DNA of 64,000 nucleotides from Oscillibacter hominis (GCF_014334055.1 NZ_CP060490.1:1860001-1924000), one strand, 5' to 3'. Positions 42,399 to 51,567 are shown, numbered from the stretch's first letter. Program-made: numbers and translations. The notes: generated by a model not told the origin, from the sequence alone.

Positions 42399-42583
42399 TG
42401 TGCGCCCCGGCAATTCGGCGTCCGGGGACCGCTCAAAACGGATTTTTCTTGGGCAGCGCCAAAAAAAGAGCCGCGCGGTGATCAGCCGGCCTCCCCGCCG
42501 CATAGAGTACCAGTGCGGCCGTCATGTTCCACTGTGATTTGATCTGTGCAAAAATGTTTCGTGTAAATTTACGCAAATGCCGG

Positions 42584-42611
42584 TTGAAATTTGCGCAAGT
42601 CATGCTATAAT
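42584..42611 (+). promoter_or_regulatory. Promoter of the 157-aa gene
   Basis: -35 TTGAAA (42584-42589), 16-bp spacer, -10 TATAAT (42606-42611). The remaining 42399-42583 shows only short repeats of AAATTTRCGCAA and no gene. Confidence 0.7.
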
Positions 42612-42667
42612 GGATATACAGCAAAACCCCGCCTTTGAAATTTTGAAAATATCGGGAGGTAACGATC

Positions 42668-43141
42668 ATGGGCTATCCTCAGACAGGCAACGAGGTATAT
42701 GTCGGCTTTTCTCTGTCCGACACCATGTTTTCGGGAATCGGCAAAGGGACCATCACCCGGGAGACGGTTTCCGCTGATTATTTGAAGGACCTGTTTGCAA
42801 AGTACGGCGTGGTCGTCTCGGCAAAGCCCGAGCAGCGCAGGCTTTTGGAAATGGTAAACTCAATCTACGATTTGAAACTGGAGATTCCGGAAACGCTGAA
42901 GATCATTCAGCTTTCGGAAAAGCACCGCCGCCTCGTGACCATCTCCGTCCAGGGGCTCAGACGGATCAACGGCTCCCTGCTTCCCGAATATTCGGATGAG
43001 GAGTTCCAGGAGGCCACCTTCGGCTTTGTCAAATACTATGTCCAAAGCCGCCACTATGACGAGCTGATGGCGGAAAATGAAAAGCTGAAAAAAGATTTGG
43101 ATTTGGAGATTGCCTGGCGCACCAGAGTCTCCGACATCTAA
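42668..43141 (+). CDS. Protein of unknown function (157 aa)
   Basis: GGGAGG lies 8 nt before ATG 42668. Soluble; a mixed N-terminal region, a middle stretch KIIQLSEKHRRLVTISVQGL, and a C-terminal coiled coil (ELMAENEKLKKDLDLEIAW). No recognisable catalytic or metal motif. Monocistronic with own promoter and a perfect terminator, so it is probably a real expressed gene. Confidence 0.75.
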   Translation: MGYPQTGNEVYVGFSLSDTMFSGIGKGTITRETVSADYLKDLFAKYGVVVSAKPEQRRLLEMVNSIYDLKLEIPETLKIIQLSEKHRRLVTISVQGLRRINGSLLPEYSDEEFQEATFGFVKYYVQSRHYDELMAENEKLKKDLDLEIAWRTRVSDI

Positions 43142-43183
43142 TTCTTTCCCGGTTACGCCCGATTTCCGGTCTTCTATAAAATG

Positions 43184-43225
43184 AAACGCGGCAGCGGACA
43201 GGACGCCTGATCCGCTGCCGCGTTT
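43184..43225 (+). terminator. Terminator after the 157-aa gene
   Basis: 15-bp perfect stem AAACGCGGCAGCGGA / TCCGCTGCCGCGTTT, then TT. Confidence 0.9.
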
Positions 43226-43379
43226 TTCCGTCTTTTCTCAAAAACCGTCGAAATCAGCGGGACAACCCCGGAAAAACTTGCTATAATACTCAAAGGATTT
43301 TGATACGAGCGCGTTTGCGCCGGAAAAACTGCCATGACCAATTCGCAGCAACAGGCGCGGCAGATCTGGGAGGATCACC

Positions 43380-43919
43380 ATGTATTATTCCACCACATAT
43401 CCATCCCCCGTGGGAATGCTCACCCTTGCGTGTGACGGCAGCCACTTGACGGGACTATGGCTGGAGGGGCAGAAGTATTTTGGCGGCTCTGTTGCCGGAG
43501 AACTGACCCCGGCCCATGACCTGCCGGTTCTGAATGCTGCAAAGGGCTGGCTGGACAGATACTTTGCCGGCCAGCGGCCCAGCTGCGACGCCCTTTCGCT
43601 GTGCCCTGCCGGCAGTGCGTTCCGCCAGCTGATCTGGGAGCTTCTACAGGAGATTCCCTATGGCCGGGTAGTCACTTACGGGGAGATCGCCCGACGGGCG
43701 GCGGCAAGGCTGCACCGCGAAACCATGTCCTCACAGGCGGTGGGCGGCGCCGTTGGGCACAATCCGATTTCAATCATCATCCCCTGCCACCGGGTGGTGG
43801 GTGCAAACGGCAGCCTGACGGGCTACGCCGGAGGGGTCGCGGTGAAAAAGAAGCTGTTGGAGCTGGAGGGCGCCGACCTGTCCGGCCTGTTTGTCCCCGC
43901 GTCGGGCACCGCGCTTTGA
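43380..43919 (+). CDS. ogt: Methylated-DNA--protein-cysteine S-methyltransferase
   Basis: Repairs O6-methylguanine by suicide transfer to Cys. 179 aa. Active site IIPCHRVV and the helix-turn-helix IPYGRVVTYGEIA are intact; C-terminal LTGYAGGVAVKKKLLELE is standard. ATG 43380 follows GGGAGGA. A short gap leads to the metalloprotease gene. Confidence 0.96.
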   Translation: MYYSTTYPSPVGMLTLACDGSHLTGLWLEGQKYFGGSVAGELTPAHDLPVLNAAKGWLDRYFAGQRPSCDALSLCPAGSAFRQLIWELLQEIPYGRVVTYGEIARRAAARLHRETMSSQAVGGAVGHNPISIIIPCHRVVGANGSLTGYAGGVAVKKKLLELEGADLSGLFVPASGTAL

Positions 43920-43992
43920 CCCGCCTTCCATTTTCAATAACACACTCCCGCCTTTTGCGCGGGTGCTGTCTGTAAACAGCAGGAGGTATTGC

Positions 43993-44700
43993 GTGCAGCA
44001 GATCACAGTGGACGGTGAGACGGTATTGATCCACCGCAAGCCTATTCGAAACATGTACCTGCGGCTCTCCTCTGCGGACGGGCCGCTGTACGTCACTGCC
44101 CCACGCTCTGTCAGCGACCAGACGGTGGCTTCCTTTATCCGCGCCCGCCGGGGCTGGATTGAAGCGCAGCGGTCCGCGCGGCCGCCGCGGCCGCCCTGTA
44201 CCTGTAGCTCCGGAGAGCGGTTTTTCCTCTGGGGGGAGCCGCTTCCCCTCCGTGTGGAGGAGGGCCCTTCCCCCGGTGTATCGCTTTCCCAGCGCCGGGA
44301 AATCCGGATGGTTGTCCCGCCAGGCAGCACGGTTTCCCAACGCCTGGCCCTGCTGGATCATTGGTACCGTCAGGAGCTGCAATCGGCTCTTCCCGGGGCC
44401 ATCGCCCGTGGCAGGGCAGCCACCGGGCTCCAGGCGCAGCAGTGGAACATCCGGGACATGCGCACCCGCTGGGGCAGCTGTACACCCAAAACCGGCGCCA
44501 TCCGCATCAATCTGCAGCTTGTCCGCCGCCCTGTTGCGTGCCTGGACTACGTGGTGGTCCATGAGCTGACCCATCTGCTGATCCCCGGGCACGGGCCGCA
44601 GTTCCGCCAGGCCATGGACCGTTTTTACCCCTCGTGGAAAGAGGTCCGCCTGCTTCTGAACCAGTTTGACGCCCAGCCGCTTCCCCCGGAAGTGGTTTGA
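43993..44700 (+). CDS. YgjP-type (DUF45) M48-like metallopeptidase
   Basis: 235 aa. C-terminal zinc motif HELTHLLIPGHG (HExxH with third His) and the family segment IRDMRTRWGSCTPKTGAIRINLQL (in parts: RTRWGSC). These are SprT/WLM-related metallopeptidases whose bacterial substrates are unknown. Start GTG 43993 with AGGAGG at 6 nt; upstream in-frame sequence overlaps the ogt end and is unlikely. Confidence 0.9.
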   Translation: MQQITVDGETVLIHRKPIRNMYLRLSSADGPLYVTAPRSVSDQTVASFIRARRGWIEAQRSARPPRPPCTCSSGERFFLWGEPLPLRVEEGPSPGVSLSQRREIRMVVPPGSTVSQRLALLDHWYRQELQSALPGAIARGRAATGLQAQQWNIRDMRTRWGSCTPKTGAIRINLQLVRRPVACLDYVVVHELTHLLIPGHGPQFRQAMDRFYPSWKEVRLLLNQFDAQPLPPEVV

Positions 44701-44821
44701 TTTTTTCATCTTTTTTTCAGAACATGGTTGAAATTTGCGGAAATTCCCTATACTCTATAATGGTATTGTTATGGACCAAAAGGCCGCCGACTGCCGCGGT
44801 ATAGATAAGGAGAATCCATCT

Positions 44822-45688
44822 ATGGACAACACCTACCAGATTATCACCGACGCCACCGCCGATCTGGACCCCCAGACCGCCGCCGCGCCGGAGCTGAAGG
44901 TAATCCCCATGCCGGTCACTATGGAGGGCCGCACCTTCCACCATTACTGCGACTTCCGTGAAATGCCCGCCAAGGAGTTTTACGACCATCTGCGCCGCGG
45001 CTCCATGCCCCAGACGGCGCAGATCAACATCCTCACCTATCTGCGTGCGTTTATCCCCCCGCTGAAGGCCGGGAAGGATGTGGTCTACCTCTGTTTCTCC
45101 TCCGGCCTCTCGGGAACCATCCAGTCGGCCCATATGGTCATGGCCGTGCTCCGGGAAAAATTCCCCCAGCGGAAAATCGTCTGCATCGATACACTTGCCG
45201 CCAGCGTGGGCCAGGGCTTTTTTGTCTATCAGGCGCTCCAGCGCCAGCGGGAGGGAGATTCCTTCCAGCAGCTGTGCGGCTGGGCGGAGGAACGCAAGCT
45301 CCAGGTCGCCCACTGGTTCACCGTGGAGGACCTGAACCACCTGCACCGCGGCGGCCGTCTTTCCAAGACAGCGGCCGTGGCAGGCACCATGCTCCAGATC
45401 AAGCCCATCCTTACCTTGGACCGGGAGGGGCATCTTCAGGTGGCCGGGAAGGTGCGGGGCACCGTCAAAGCCTATCAGTCCATGATTGCCCGGATGAAGG
45501 AAACCTGCACCGATTTCACCTGCGCTTACATCGGCCACTGCGACGCGCCGGTGTCGGCGGAGAAATTGGCCCAGATGGCCCGGGACGCTGGGATTCAAAC
45601 CACCCTCATTGCCCCCATTGGGCCTGTCATCGGTTCCCACGTGGGCGCGGGCATGACGGCTCTTGTCTACTGGGACACCGGGCGATAA
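44822..45688 (+). CDS. DegV family fatty-acid-binding protein (FakB type)
   Basis: 288 aa. Opening YQIITDATADLDPQTA, then CFSSGLSGTIQSAHMV and FTVEDLNHLHRGGRLSKTAA are DegV landmarks; the Ser and His contact the fatty-acid carboxylate. DegV proteins present fatty acids to FakA, encoded at 7831. ATG 44822 with AAGGAG at 10 nt. TATACT and TATAAT lie around 44750-44760. Confidence 0.93.
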   Translation: MDNTYQIITDATADLDPQTAAAPELKVIPMPVTMEGRTFHHYCDFREMPAKEFYDHLRRGSMPQTAQINILTYLRAFIPPLKAGKDVVYLCFSSGLSGTIQSAHMVMAVLREKFPQRKIVCIDTLAASVGQGFFVYQALQRQREGDSFQQLCGWAEERKLQVAHWFTVEDLNHLHRGGRLSKTAAVAGTMLQIKPILTLDREGHLQVAGKVRGTVKAYQSMIARMKETCTDFTCAYIGHCDAPVSAEKLAQMARDAGIQTTLIAPIGPVIGSHVGAGMTALVYWDTGR

Positions 45689-45693
45689 ATAGG

Positions 45694-45726
45694 AATCCCC
45701 TTCCCGGATTCCGGGGAGGGGGTTTT
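45694..45726 (+). terminator. Terminator after degV
   Basis: AATCCCCTTCCCGG pairs with CCGGGGAGGGGGTT (wobbles), then TT. Confidence 0.75.
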
Positions 45727-45744
45727 GTAAATCTGAGCGAATCC

Positions 45745-46152
45745 TCACGGGTTGAGGCAGAAAAAGGTGAAGTCCCCTGTCACCAGCAGCTTTCCATCGC
45801 TGCTGCGCACCTCCGAACGGACCACACAGGTAGTCCTGCCCCGGTGGATAATGGTTGCCTCCGCCCGGATGGTCCCCTCTTTGACGGTGCTGAGGAACTG
45901 CATGTTGCTGTTTTGCGTCACATAGCGCCTTCCGTCGGTACGGGCCGCCGTGCCTGCCGCCGTATCGGCCATAGTGTAATAGGCGCCGCCATGGGGCATC
46001 CCATAGGGGTTGCAGCTCTCCGGCACTACGGTCAGCTCCACTGCGGCGAAGTCCTTTTCCACCGCCGCCAGTGAAATGTGATTATACTGCATGAAGCGGT
46101 TGGACAGGCACTGGGCCTCTCCCTGCTCCCGAATCTTCTCTTTCTCGTCCAT
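45745..46152 (-). CDS. PaaI-like hotdog-fold thioesterase
   Basis: 135 aa. Hotdog signature NPYGMPHGGAYYTMADTAAG with the catalytic HGG(A) and a later Asp/Thr-rich strand. Family members hydrolyse acyl- or phenylacetyl-CoA. AAAGGATG lies upstream of ATG 46152. Substrate unknown. Confidence 0.9.
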   Translation of the reverse strand: MDEKEKIREQGEAQCLSNRFMQYNHISLAAVEKDFAAVELTVVPESCNPYGMPHGGAYYTMADTAAGTAARTDGRRYVTQNSNMQFLSTVKEGTIRAEATIIHRGRTTCVVRSEVRSSDGKLLVTGDFTFFCLNP

Positions 46153-46293
46153 GCGTTCTCATCCTTTCTGAAATTGCCGCGGGTGCCATTGTCCGCAGCC
46201 GGATTTACACTCAAGATGGCTTTTTCTCATAGAAGTATACCATATTCTTCCCCTTCTGTCATATTATTTGCGCCTCCATCCATATCATTTCCA

Positions 46294-46322
46294 TTGATTT
46301 TACCAGCCATCGGCTTTATAAT
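46294..46322 (+). promoter_or_regulatory. Promoter of flavodiiron protein gene
   Basis: -35 TTGATT (46294-46299), 17-bp spacer, -10 TATAAT (46317-46322). Confidence 0.8.
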
Positions 46323-46372
46323 TGGAACGATTTTTATGAACCGCATTGGATTGCGGCAAGGAGGTCTTATTG

Positions 46373-47728
46373 ATGTACTGTTTGAGGCAGATCCTGCCAG
46401 ATCTCTGGTGGGTGGGCGGCAACGACCGGAGAATTGCACTGTTTGAAAATGTGTTTCCAGTACCCCGGGGCATCTCCTATAACTCTTACCTTCTTTTGGA
46501 TGAGAAGACCGTTTTGCTGGATACGGTGGACAAGGCGGCAGGAGAGGTCTTTTTTGACAACTTAGAGCACCTGCTGGGCCAGCGGCCCCTGGACTATGTG
46601 GTGGTCAATCACATGGAACCGGATCACTGCGCCACCCTGGCCGACCTGCTGCGCCGCCATCCGGAGACCACCGTGGTGGGGAATACAAAGACCTTCCAGC
46701 TGATCCAACAGTTTTTCGGCCTGGATCTGAAGGACCGTTCCCTTGTGGTGGCGGAGGGGGATCAGCTCTCTGTCGGCAGCCACACCTTCCGCTTTTTGAT
46801 GATGCCCATGGTACACTGGCCGGAGGCCATGGCCTCTTTTGAGGAGTCCAAGGGTATCTTGTTTTCCGCCGACGCCTTTGGCTCCTTCGGCGCGCTCTCC
46901 GGCAGCCTCTTTGCGGACGAGGTGAATTTGGAAAAGGACTGGATGGATGAATGCCGCCGGTACTATGCCAACATCGTGGGCAAATACGGCGCCCAGGTGC
47001 AGGCCGTGCTGAAGAAGGCCGCGGCCCTGGATGTCCAAATGATCTGCCCCCTCCACGGCCTGATCTGGCGCAGCAATCTGTCCCTCCTGTTGGACAAGTA
47101 TCAGAAGTGGAGCACTTACACCCCGGAGGACCAGGCGGTGCTGATTCCCTACGCCTCTGTCTACGGCCACACCGAAACCGCCGCGGAGGCCCTGGCCTGC
47201 CGCCTGGCCGACGCGGGGGTCACGGACGTCTCTCTTTACGACGTGTCCGCCATCCATCCCTCCTACATAGTCTCCGAGGCCTTCCGGTGCAGCCACATCG
47301 TGCTGGCCTCCACCACATACAACGGCGGCATCTTCTGCAATATCGAGACGCTTTTGACAGACCTGAAGGCCCATGCGCTGCAAAACCGGACTGTGGCCAT
47401 TGTGGAAAACGGCTCCTGGGGCCCCATGTCCGGACGGCTGATGCGGGAGATGGTGGGCTCCATGAAGAACATGACGCTTCTGGAGCAGAGCCTCACCCTG
47501 CGCTCCGCGCTGGCCGAGAGCCAGTACGAGCAGCTTGACGCCCTGGCGAAGGCCATTGCGGCCTCCGTGAACAGTGCCGCGGCCGGGAAGGCCCCTGTGG
47601 AGGAAGAAAAAACGAAGGGGTTTCGCTGCAGTGTCTGCGGCTACGTATATGAGGGGGATTCCCTGCCGGAGGGCTATACCTGCCCGGTGTGCCATGTGGA
47701 CGCGGACCACTTTGCGCCCATCCCTTAA
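46373..47728 (+). CDS. Flavodiiron protein with C-terminal rubredoxin domain
   Basis: 451 aa. Beta-lactamase-like diiron domain (HMEPDHC ligands, MVHWPEAM, FSADAFGSFG, PLHG), flavodoxin domain from about residue 255 (SVYGHTETAAEALA FMN loop), and a rubredoxin (CSVCGYVYEGD...CPVC) at the end. Such enzymes reduce O2 and/or NO to water or N2O using NADH or ferredoxin electrons; the fused rubredoxin supplies its own electron path. Starts at ATG 46373 with AAGGAGG at 8 nt. Confidence 0.95.
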   Translation: MYCLRQILPDLWWVGGNDRRIALFENVFPVPRGISYNSYLLLDEKTVLLDTVDKAAGEVFFDNLEHLLGQRPLDYVVVNHMEPDHCATLADLLRRHPETTVVGNTKTFQLIQQFFGLDLKDRSLVVAEGDQLSVGSHTFRFLMMPMVHWPEAMASFEESKGILFSADAFGSFGALSGSLFADEVNLEKDWMDECRRYYANIVGKYGAQVQAVLKKAAALDVQMICPLHGLIWRSNLSLLLDKYQKWSTYTPEDQAVLIPYASVYGHTETAAEALACRLADAGVTDVSLYDVSAIHPSYIVSEAFRCSHIVLASTTYNGGIFCNIETLLTDLKAHALQNRTVAIVENGSWGPMSGRLMREMVGSMKNMTLLEQSLTLRSALAESQYEQLDALAKAIAASVNSAAAGKAPVEEEKTKGFRCSVCGYVYEGDSLPEGYTCPVCHVDADHFAPIP

Positions 47729-47744
47729 AAAGTCGGATTCCTTC

Positions 47745-47777
47745 AAAAGGGAAGGGCGTATACCGCCCTTCCCTTTT
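47745..47777. terminator. Terminator after flavodiiron gene
   Basis: 14-bp perfect stem AAAAGGGAAGGGCG / CGCCCTTCCCTTTT with T-run. Confidence 0.9.
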
Positions 47778-47806
47778 TTGTACCCAATGGCGCACAGCCG
47801 CATATT
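47778..47806 (+). promoter_or_regulatory. Possible promoter of feoAB
   Basis: -35 TTGTAC (47778-47783), 17-bp spacer, -10 CATATT (47801-47806). Only moderate; abuts the terminator. Confidence 0.45.
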
Positions 47807-47815
47807 CTGTTAACA

Positions 47816-47838
47816 GGAGAGAACCAAGGGTTCTCTCC
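47816..47838 (+). promoter_or_regulatory. 5'-leader hairpin before feoA
   Basis: 10-bp perfect stem GGAGAGAACC / GGTTCTCTCC around AAG, just past the likely start. No T-run follows, so it is not a plain terminator; it may protect the mRNA or be a protein-binding site. Confidence 0.6.
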
Positions 47839-47864
47839 GAAAAACTATTCGGAGGCTAACTCTT

Positions 47865-48092
47865 ATGACTGCTTTATCAGATTTACGGGAAGGGCAGCGG
47901 GGCCAGGTGGTCTCATTGCTCACCCGCGACAGTATGCGGCGCAGGCTTCAGGATATCGGGCTGATCGAGGGAACGGAAGTGGAATGTGTCCTGAAAAGCC
48001 CCGCCGGCGACCCTGCTGCTTATCAAATCCGAGGTGCGCTCATCGCGCTGCGCCGGGAGGATTCCGATCAGGTCATGGTCCTTCCCGCGTGA
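47865..48092 (+). CDS. feoA: Ferrous iron transport protein FeoA
   Basis: 75-aa SH3-like protein. RRRLQDIGLIEGTEVECV is the FeoA signature. It supports FeoB. GGAGG lies 9 nt before the ATG. 24-nt gap to feoB. Confidence 0.95.
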   Translation: MTALSDLREGQRGQVVSLLTRDSMRRRLQDIGLIEGTEVECVLKSPAGDPAAYQIRGALIALRREDSDQVMVLPA

Positions 48093-48116
48093 ACTTTTCT
48101 TTGGAGGTGAATCGAA

Positions 48117-50192
48117 TTGGGTCTTACCGTCGGTTCCACCGGCAGAGCCGCCATTGACACAGGGCTGCGCAGCAGTGGAGAACAGGAGGCCGTGATCGCC
48201 CTGGCCGGAAATCCCAATGTGGGAAAATCAACGGTGTTCAACGCATTGACAGGTATGAACCAACATACCGGGAATTGGCCCGGCAAAACAGTGGCAACCG
48301 CGCAGGGGATCTGCCAACACGGCGGTAAATCGTACTTACTGGTGGATCTGCCCGGCTGTTATTCCCTGTTGGCGCACTCCGCCGAGGAGGAAGTAGCCCG
48401 TGACTTCCTCTGCGGCGGGGCGCCGGATGCGGTGATTGTCGTCTGCGACGCCACCTGCCTGGAGCGCAATCTCAACCTGGTCCTTCAGACGCTTGAGATC
48501 ACGGCAAAGACGGTGGTCTGCGTCAATCTGATGGACGAGGCAAAGCGCCGGAACGTATCCGTGGACATAGAGGCACTTTCCGCCAAATTGGGCGTCCCGG
48601 TGATTCCCGCCGCCGCCCGCAGCGGCAGAGGGCTCAGTGAGCTGATGGATGCCGCCGCCGGCCAGGCAGAGCTTGACGACGGAGCCTGCCGCCCGGTGAT
48701 CTACCCACCGGCCATCGAGGAAGCTGTGGGGCTTCTCTCACCCGCGCTCTGCGAGTCAAGCGCCCACCCCCGCTGGGCTGCGCTCCAGATGCTCTGCGGG
48801 AACCTGCCGCCCCCTGACAACTGTCCCCAGTTGGAGGAGGCTCAGGTCCTGCTCCAAGATACTTACCCCACCCCCGGTGATCTGCAGGACGCCGTGGTAT
48901 CCCGGATTGTGGAGACGGCGGAGCGGATTGGGCACAGTGTGGTCTCGCAGCAGGATGATCGGCGTACAGAGCGGGACCGGCGCCTGGATCACATTCTCAC
49001 CAGCCGGAAAACCGGCATTCCGGTGATGCTGGCGCTCCTGGCCGGGATTTTCTGGCTGACCATCACCGGCGCCAACTATCCCTCCTCGCTGCTCTCCTCG
49101 GCTCTTCTTTCCCTTGAAGAGCCGATCCGCAGCCTGCTCCATACCCTGGGCGCGCCAACTTGGCTCAGCGGCGCTTTGGTGGACGGCGTCTATCGGACGC
49201 TGGCCTGGGTGATCTCTGTCATGCTGCCGCCCATGGCCATCTTTTTCCCCCTTTTCACACTTTTGGAGGATTTGGGGTACCTTCCCCGGGTTGCCTTCAA
49301 TCTGGACCACAGCTTCCGCCGGTGCCGCGCCTGCGGGAAACAGGCGCTGACCATGGCCATGGGGTTTGGCTGCAATGCTGCGGGCGTCACGGGCTGCCGC
49401 ATCATCGACTCCCCGCGGGAGCGTCTGATCGCCATTGTCACCAACAGCTTCGTCCCCTGCAACGGCCGCTTCCCCACATTAATCACCATGCTCACTATAT
49501 TTTTTGTGGGCGTGGAGCGCCAGTCGTCTTTGCTGTCGGCGCTGCTGCTGACCGCCCTGGTCCTTCTTGGCGTGGGAATGACGCTGGCTGCCAGCAGCCT
49601 GCTGTCCCGGACGCTGCTGCGGGGCGTCCCCTCCTCCTTCACGCTGGAGCTGCCCCCTTACCGCCGTCCCCAAGTGGGCAAGGTCATCGTCCGCTCCATT
49701 TTCGACCGAACCCTGTTCGTTTTGGGAAGGGCGGTCTCCGTGGCCGCGCCAGCGGGCTTTGTGATCTGGCTTTTATCCAATGTCTCCCCCGGAGGGGTCT
49801 CCCTCTTGTCCCGCCTTGCGTCTGCACTGGACCCTGTGGGGCAGTTCCTCGGCCTGGACGGAGTCATCCTGCTGGCCTTTATCCTGGGCTTTCCGGCCAA
49901 TGAGATTGTGGTCCCCATCATCCTCATGGCCTATACGGCCCAGGATACCATCATCGAGATGACGGATCTGCATTCCCTTCAGATCCTGCTCACCTCCAAC
50001 GGCTGGACGTGGGTCACCGCGCTCTGCGTGATGCTCTTCTCCCTTTTTCACTGGCCCTGCTCCACCACCTGCCTGACCATCTATCAGGAGACAAAAAGCA
50101 TCCGCTGGACGCTGCTGGCCATTGCCCTACCCACTGTCATCGGCATTGTCCTCTGCGCCGTGCTCTCTCATCTGCTGGTGCTGTTTGTCTGA
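48117..50192 (+). CDS. feoB: Ferrous iron transporter FeoB
   Basis: 691 aa. N-terminal G domain: G1 GNPNVGKST, G2 T (NWPGKT), G3 DLPGCYSL, G4 NLMDEA; then a GDI-like helix bundle and about ten membrane helices with VPCNGRFPTLITML and GFPANEIVVPIILM (the two gate motifs). Energised uptake of Fe2+. TTG 48117 with GGAGG at 9 nt. The first ~30 residues precede the G domain. Ends at a strong terminator that also closes the phage unit. Confidence 0.96.
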   Translation: MGLTVGSTGRAAIDTGLRSSGEQEAVIALAGNPNVGKSTVFNALTGMNQHTGNWPGKTVATAQGICQHGGKSYLLVDLPGCYSLLAHSAEEEVARDFLCGGAPDAVIVVCDATCLERNLNLVLQTLEITAKTVVCVNLMDEAKRRNVSVDIEALSAKLGVPVIPAAARSGRGLSELMDAAAGQAELDDGACRPVIYPPAIEEAVGLLSPALCESSAHPRWAALQMLCGNLPPPDNCPQLEEAQVLLQDTYPTPGDLQDAVVSRIVETAERIGHSVVSQQDDRRTERDRRLDHILTSRKTGIPVMLALLAGIFWLTITGANYPSSLLSSALLSLEEPIRSLLHTLGAPTWLSGALVDGVYRTLAWVISVMLPPMAIFFPLFTLLEDLGYLPRVAFNLDHSFRRCRACGKQALTMAMGFGCNAAGVTGCRIIDSPRERLIAIVTNSFVPCNGRFPTLITMLTIFFVGVERQSSLLSALLLTALVLLGVGMTLAASSLLSRTLLRGVPSSFTLELPPYRRPQVGKVIVRSIFDRTLFVLGRAVSVAAPAGFVIWLLSNVSPGGVSLLSRLASALDPVGQFLGLDGVILLAFILGFPANEIVVPIILMAYTAQDTIIEMTDLHSLQILLTSNGWTWVTALCVMLFSLFHWPCSTTCLTIYQETKSIRWTLLAIALPTVIGIVLCAVLSHLLVLFV

Positions 50193-50194
50193 CG

Positions 50195-50229
50195 AAAAAG
50201 GCCCCGCCTTTATAAGGCGGGGCCTTTTT
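50195..50229. terminator. Bidirectional terminator between feoB and phage cluster
   Basis: 16-bp perfect stem AAAAAGGCCCCGCCTT / AAGGCGGGGCCTTTTT. The last base touches the endolysin stop codon, so both convergent units share it. Confidence 0.93.
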
Positions 50230-50904
50230 CTATTCCAATGTCTTTGCCATCCGTTCCAGAAAGACAGCCAGTTCCTCCCGGGTGCAGAAGCTTTTGTACA
50301 TCATATTCCCATCCTTGTCGCCACGGATGATCCCCTTCTGTTCCGCCCAGGCTCTGGCCTCAGCGCTCCAATCGGAGGGCTCGTGTTTGGCGCGGGCCTC
50401 CAGATAGGTTTCCATCATCTTATTGAACTGCTCTTGCGTCATGGGTTCCTCCTTTTGCCTGTAAAGCGGCATGGGCGGCGGATATCGGCCGGCTCGGATA
50501 TCCGCGTTGGTGTAGCTGCCCTTGTCGTCCCACTGAAAATGGGGACGGTCCACAATGGATTTCCAGTCTCCGCCCCAGGTAAATCCCATTTGTTTGGCCA
50601 CCTCGGCCACCTTTCGGAAAAAGTCCGGGTCGCTGTATTCCTCACCCTTTACGTTCTTGCTGATGTCAAAAGCAAGCCCGGCCCTCACTGAGTGAAAGGT
50701 GGGGATTTTCCCGTTGGTGACAATACTCCCCGGCCGTGTCCTGCCCTGTTCATAGAGATATGCCTGATATTCGTCGTCCCGCACCGTGTTGGTCACCAGA
50801 ACTGCCAGGCCCCGCTCTTTGCAAAGCGCAAGCAAACTGCGGCAGTTGGCCTCCACATCGGAGCGCAATCGGGAAATGTCTCTGCTGTTGATCATTTCAA
50901 TCAC
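50230..50904 (-). CDS. M15-family endolysin with C-terminal SLH-like domain
   Basis: 224 aa. N-terminal peptidase of the LAS/VanY-like M15 type: TNTVRDDEYQAYLYEQGRTR, FHSVRAGLAFDI (zinc His and Asp) and GGDWKSIVDRPHFQW with the C-terminal His. Residues about 170-220 (ARAWAEQKGIIRGDKDG) resemble an S-layer homology repeat for wall binding. Cleaves peptide bonds in peptidoglycan, probably for release. Last gene of the phage unit; no holin precedes it. Confidence 0.88.
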   Translation of the reverse strand: MIEMINSRDISRLRSDVEANCRSLLALCKERGLAVLVTNTVRDDEYQAYLYEQGRTRPGSIVTNGKIPTFHSVRAGLAFDISKNVKGEEYSDPDFFRKVAEVAKQMGFTWGGDWKSIVDRPHFQWDDKGSYTNADIRAGRYPPPMPLYRQKEEPMTQEQFNKMMETYLEARAKHEPSDWSAEARAWAEQKGIIRGDKDGNMMYKSFCTREELAVFLERMAKTLE

Positions 50905-51006
50905 CTATACGGCCTGATTCCGCGTGTCCCGTTTGAGCGCGCCCCCAGGCCTCCGGGGCGCCTTATTCAGTATAGTCAATTTCCGGCGCCGTGCCATTGG
51001 CTCTTT

Positions 51007-51567
51007 TTATACCGCCATCTGAAACTCGAGGAAGGTATAGCCCGCGGCCTCCACCATGGCCCAGGTGTAACCATGGGCCTCACACTCCGCCCAGGTCAAA
51101 TACCTGTAGTAGAACTCCGTCTCCAAATGGGCCGGAATGATGTCCAGGATGATTTCCTCAATGCGCCGAGACTCCTCCGGCATGCCGACCAGGCCCGGGA
51201 ACACGATCCGAATCCGGTCCTCCAACTCAATGGCTTGGGCGGGAATCCCGCATCCGCCGATGGTGTCGTTGATGGCCTGGAGGGTAAAGCTGTCTCCGTC
51301 AATGCGCATCAGGGCTGCAATTGCCTCCCGCCGAAGCTCAGTGGTGGGCGCTGCGTTTTTTCGGGCAAACAGCGCTTCTCTCCGGTCCAGCCCCTCGTCT
51401 TCCGCCGTGGCGTTGATCCCCTCCCGCTCGGCACGGTCCAGCGCCCCGGCGCATGAATCCAGCCCCCTGCCCGCGGCGGACAGTTCCTCTCCGCTGAGGC
51501 TGCCCTCCTTCATCTGGTAGATGCCAAGGGGCCGCAGCAGGTCCTTCAGATAGGTCTCATACCCCAT
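51007..51567 (-). CDS. Phage tail/baseplate protein, YmfQ (DUF2313) family
   Basis: 186 aa. Opening YETYLKDLLRPLGIY, later NDTIGGCGIPA and AHLETEFYYRYLTWAECEA are typical of the DUF2313 proteins that attach at the baseplate after gpJ. 12 nt downstream of the J gene. The tail-fibre gene usually next is absent; a ~100-bp gap and the endolysin follow. Confidence 0.85.
   Translation of the reverse strand: MGYETYLKDLLRPLGIYQMKEGSLSGEELSAAGRGLDSCAGALDRAEREGINATAEDEGLDRREALFARKNAAPTTELRREAIAALMRIDGDSFTLQAINDTIGGCGIPAQAIELEDRIRIVFPGLVGMPEESRRIEEIILDIIPAHLETEFYYRYLTWAECEAHGYTWAMVEAAGYTFLEFQMAV

Noticed and set aside
50193..50229. Phage attachment site at the feoB boundary
   Set aside because: The only notable sequence is a perfect terminator; no direct repeat partner could be identified within the window.
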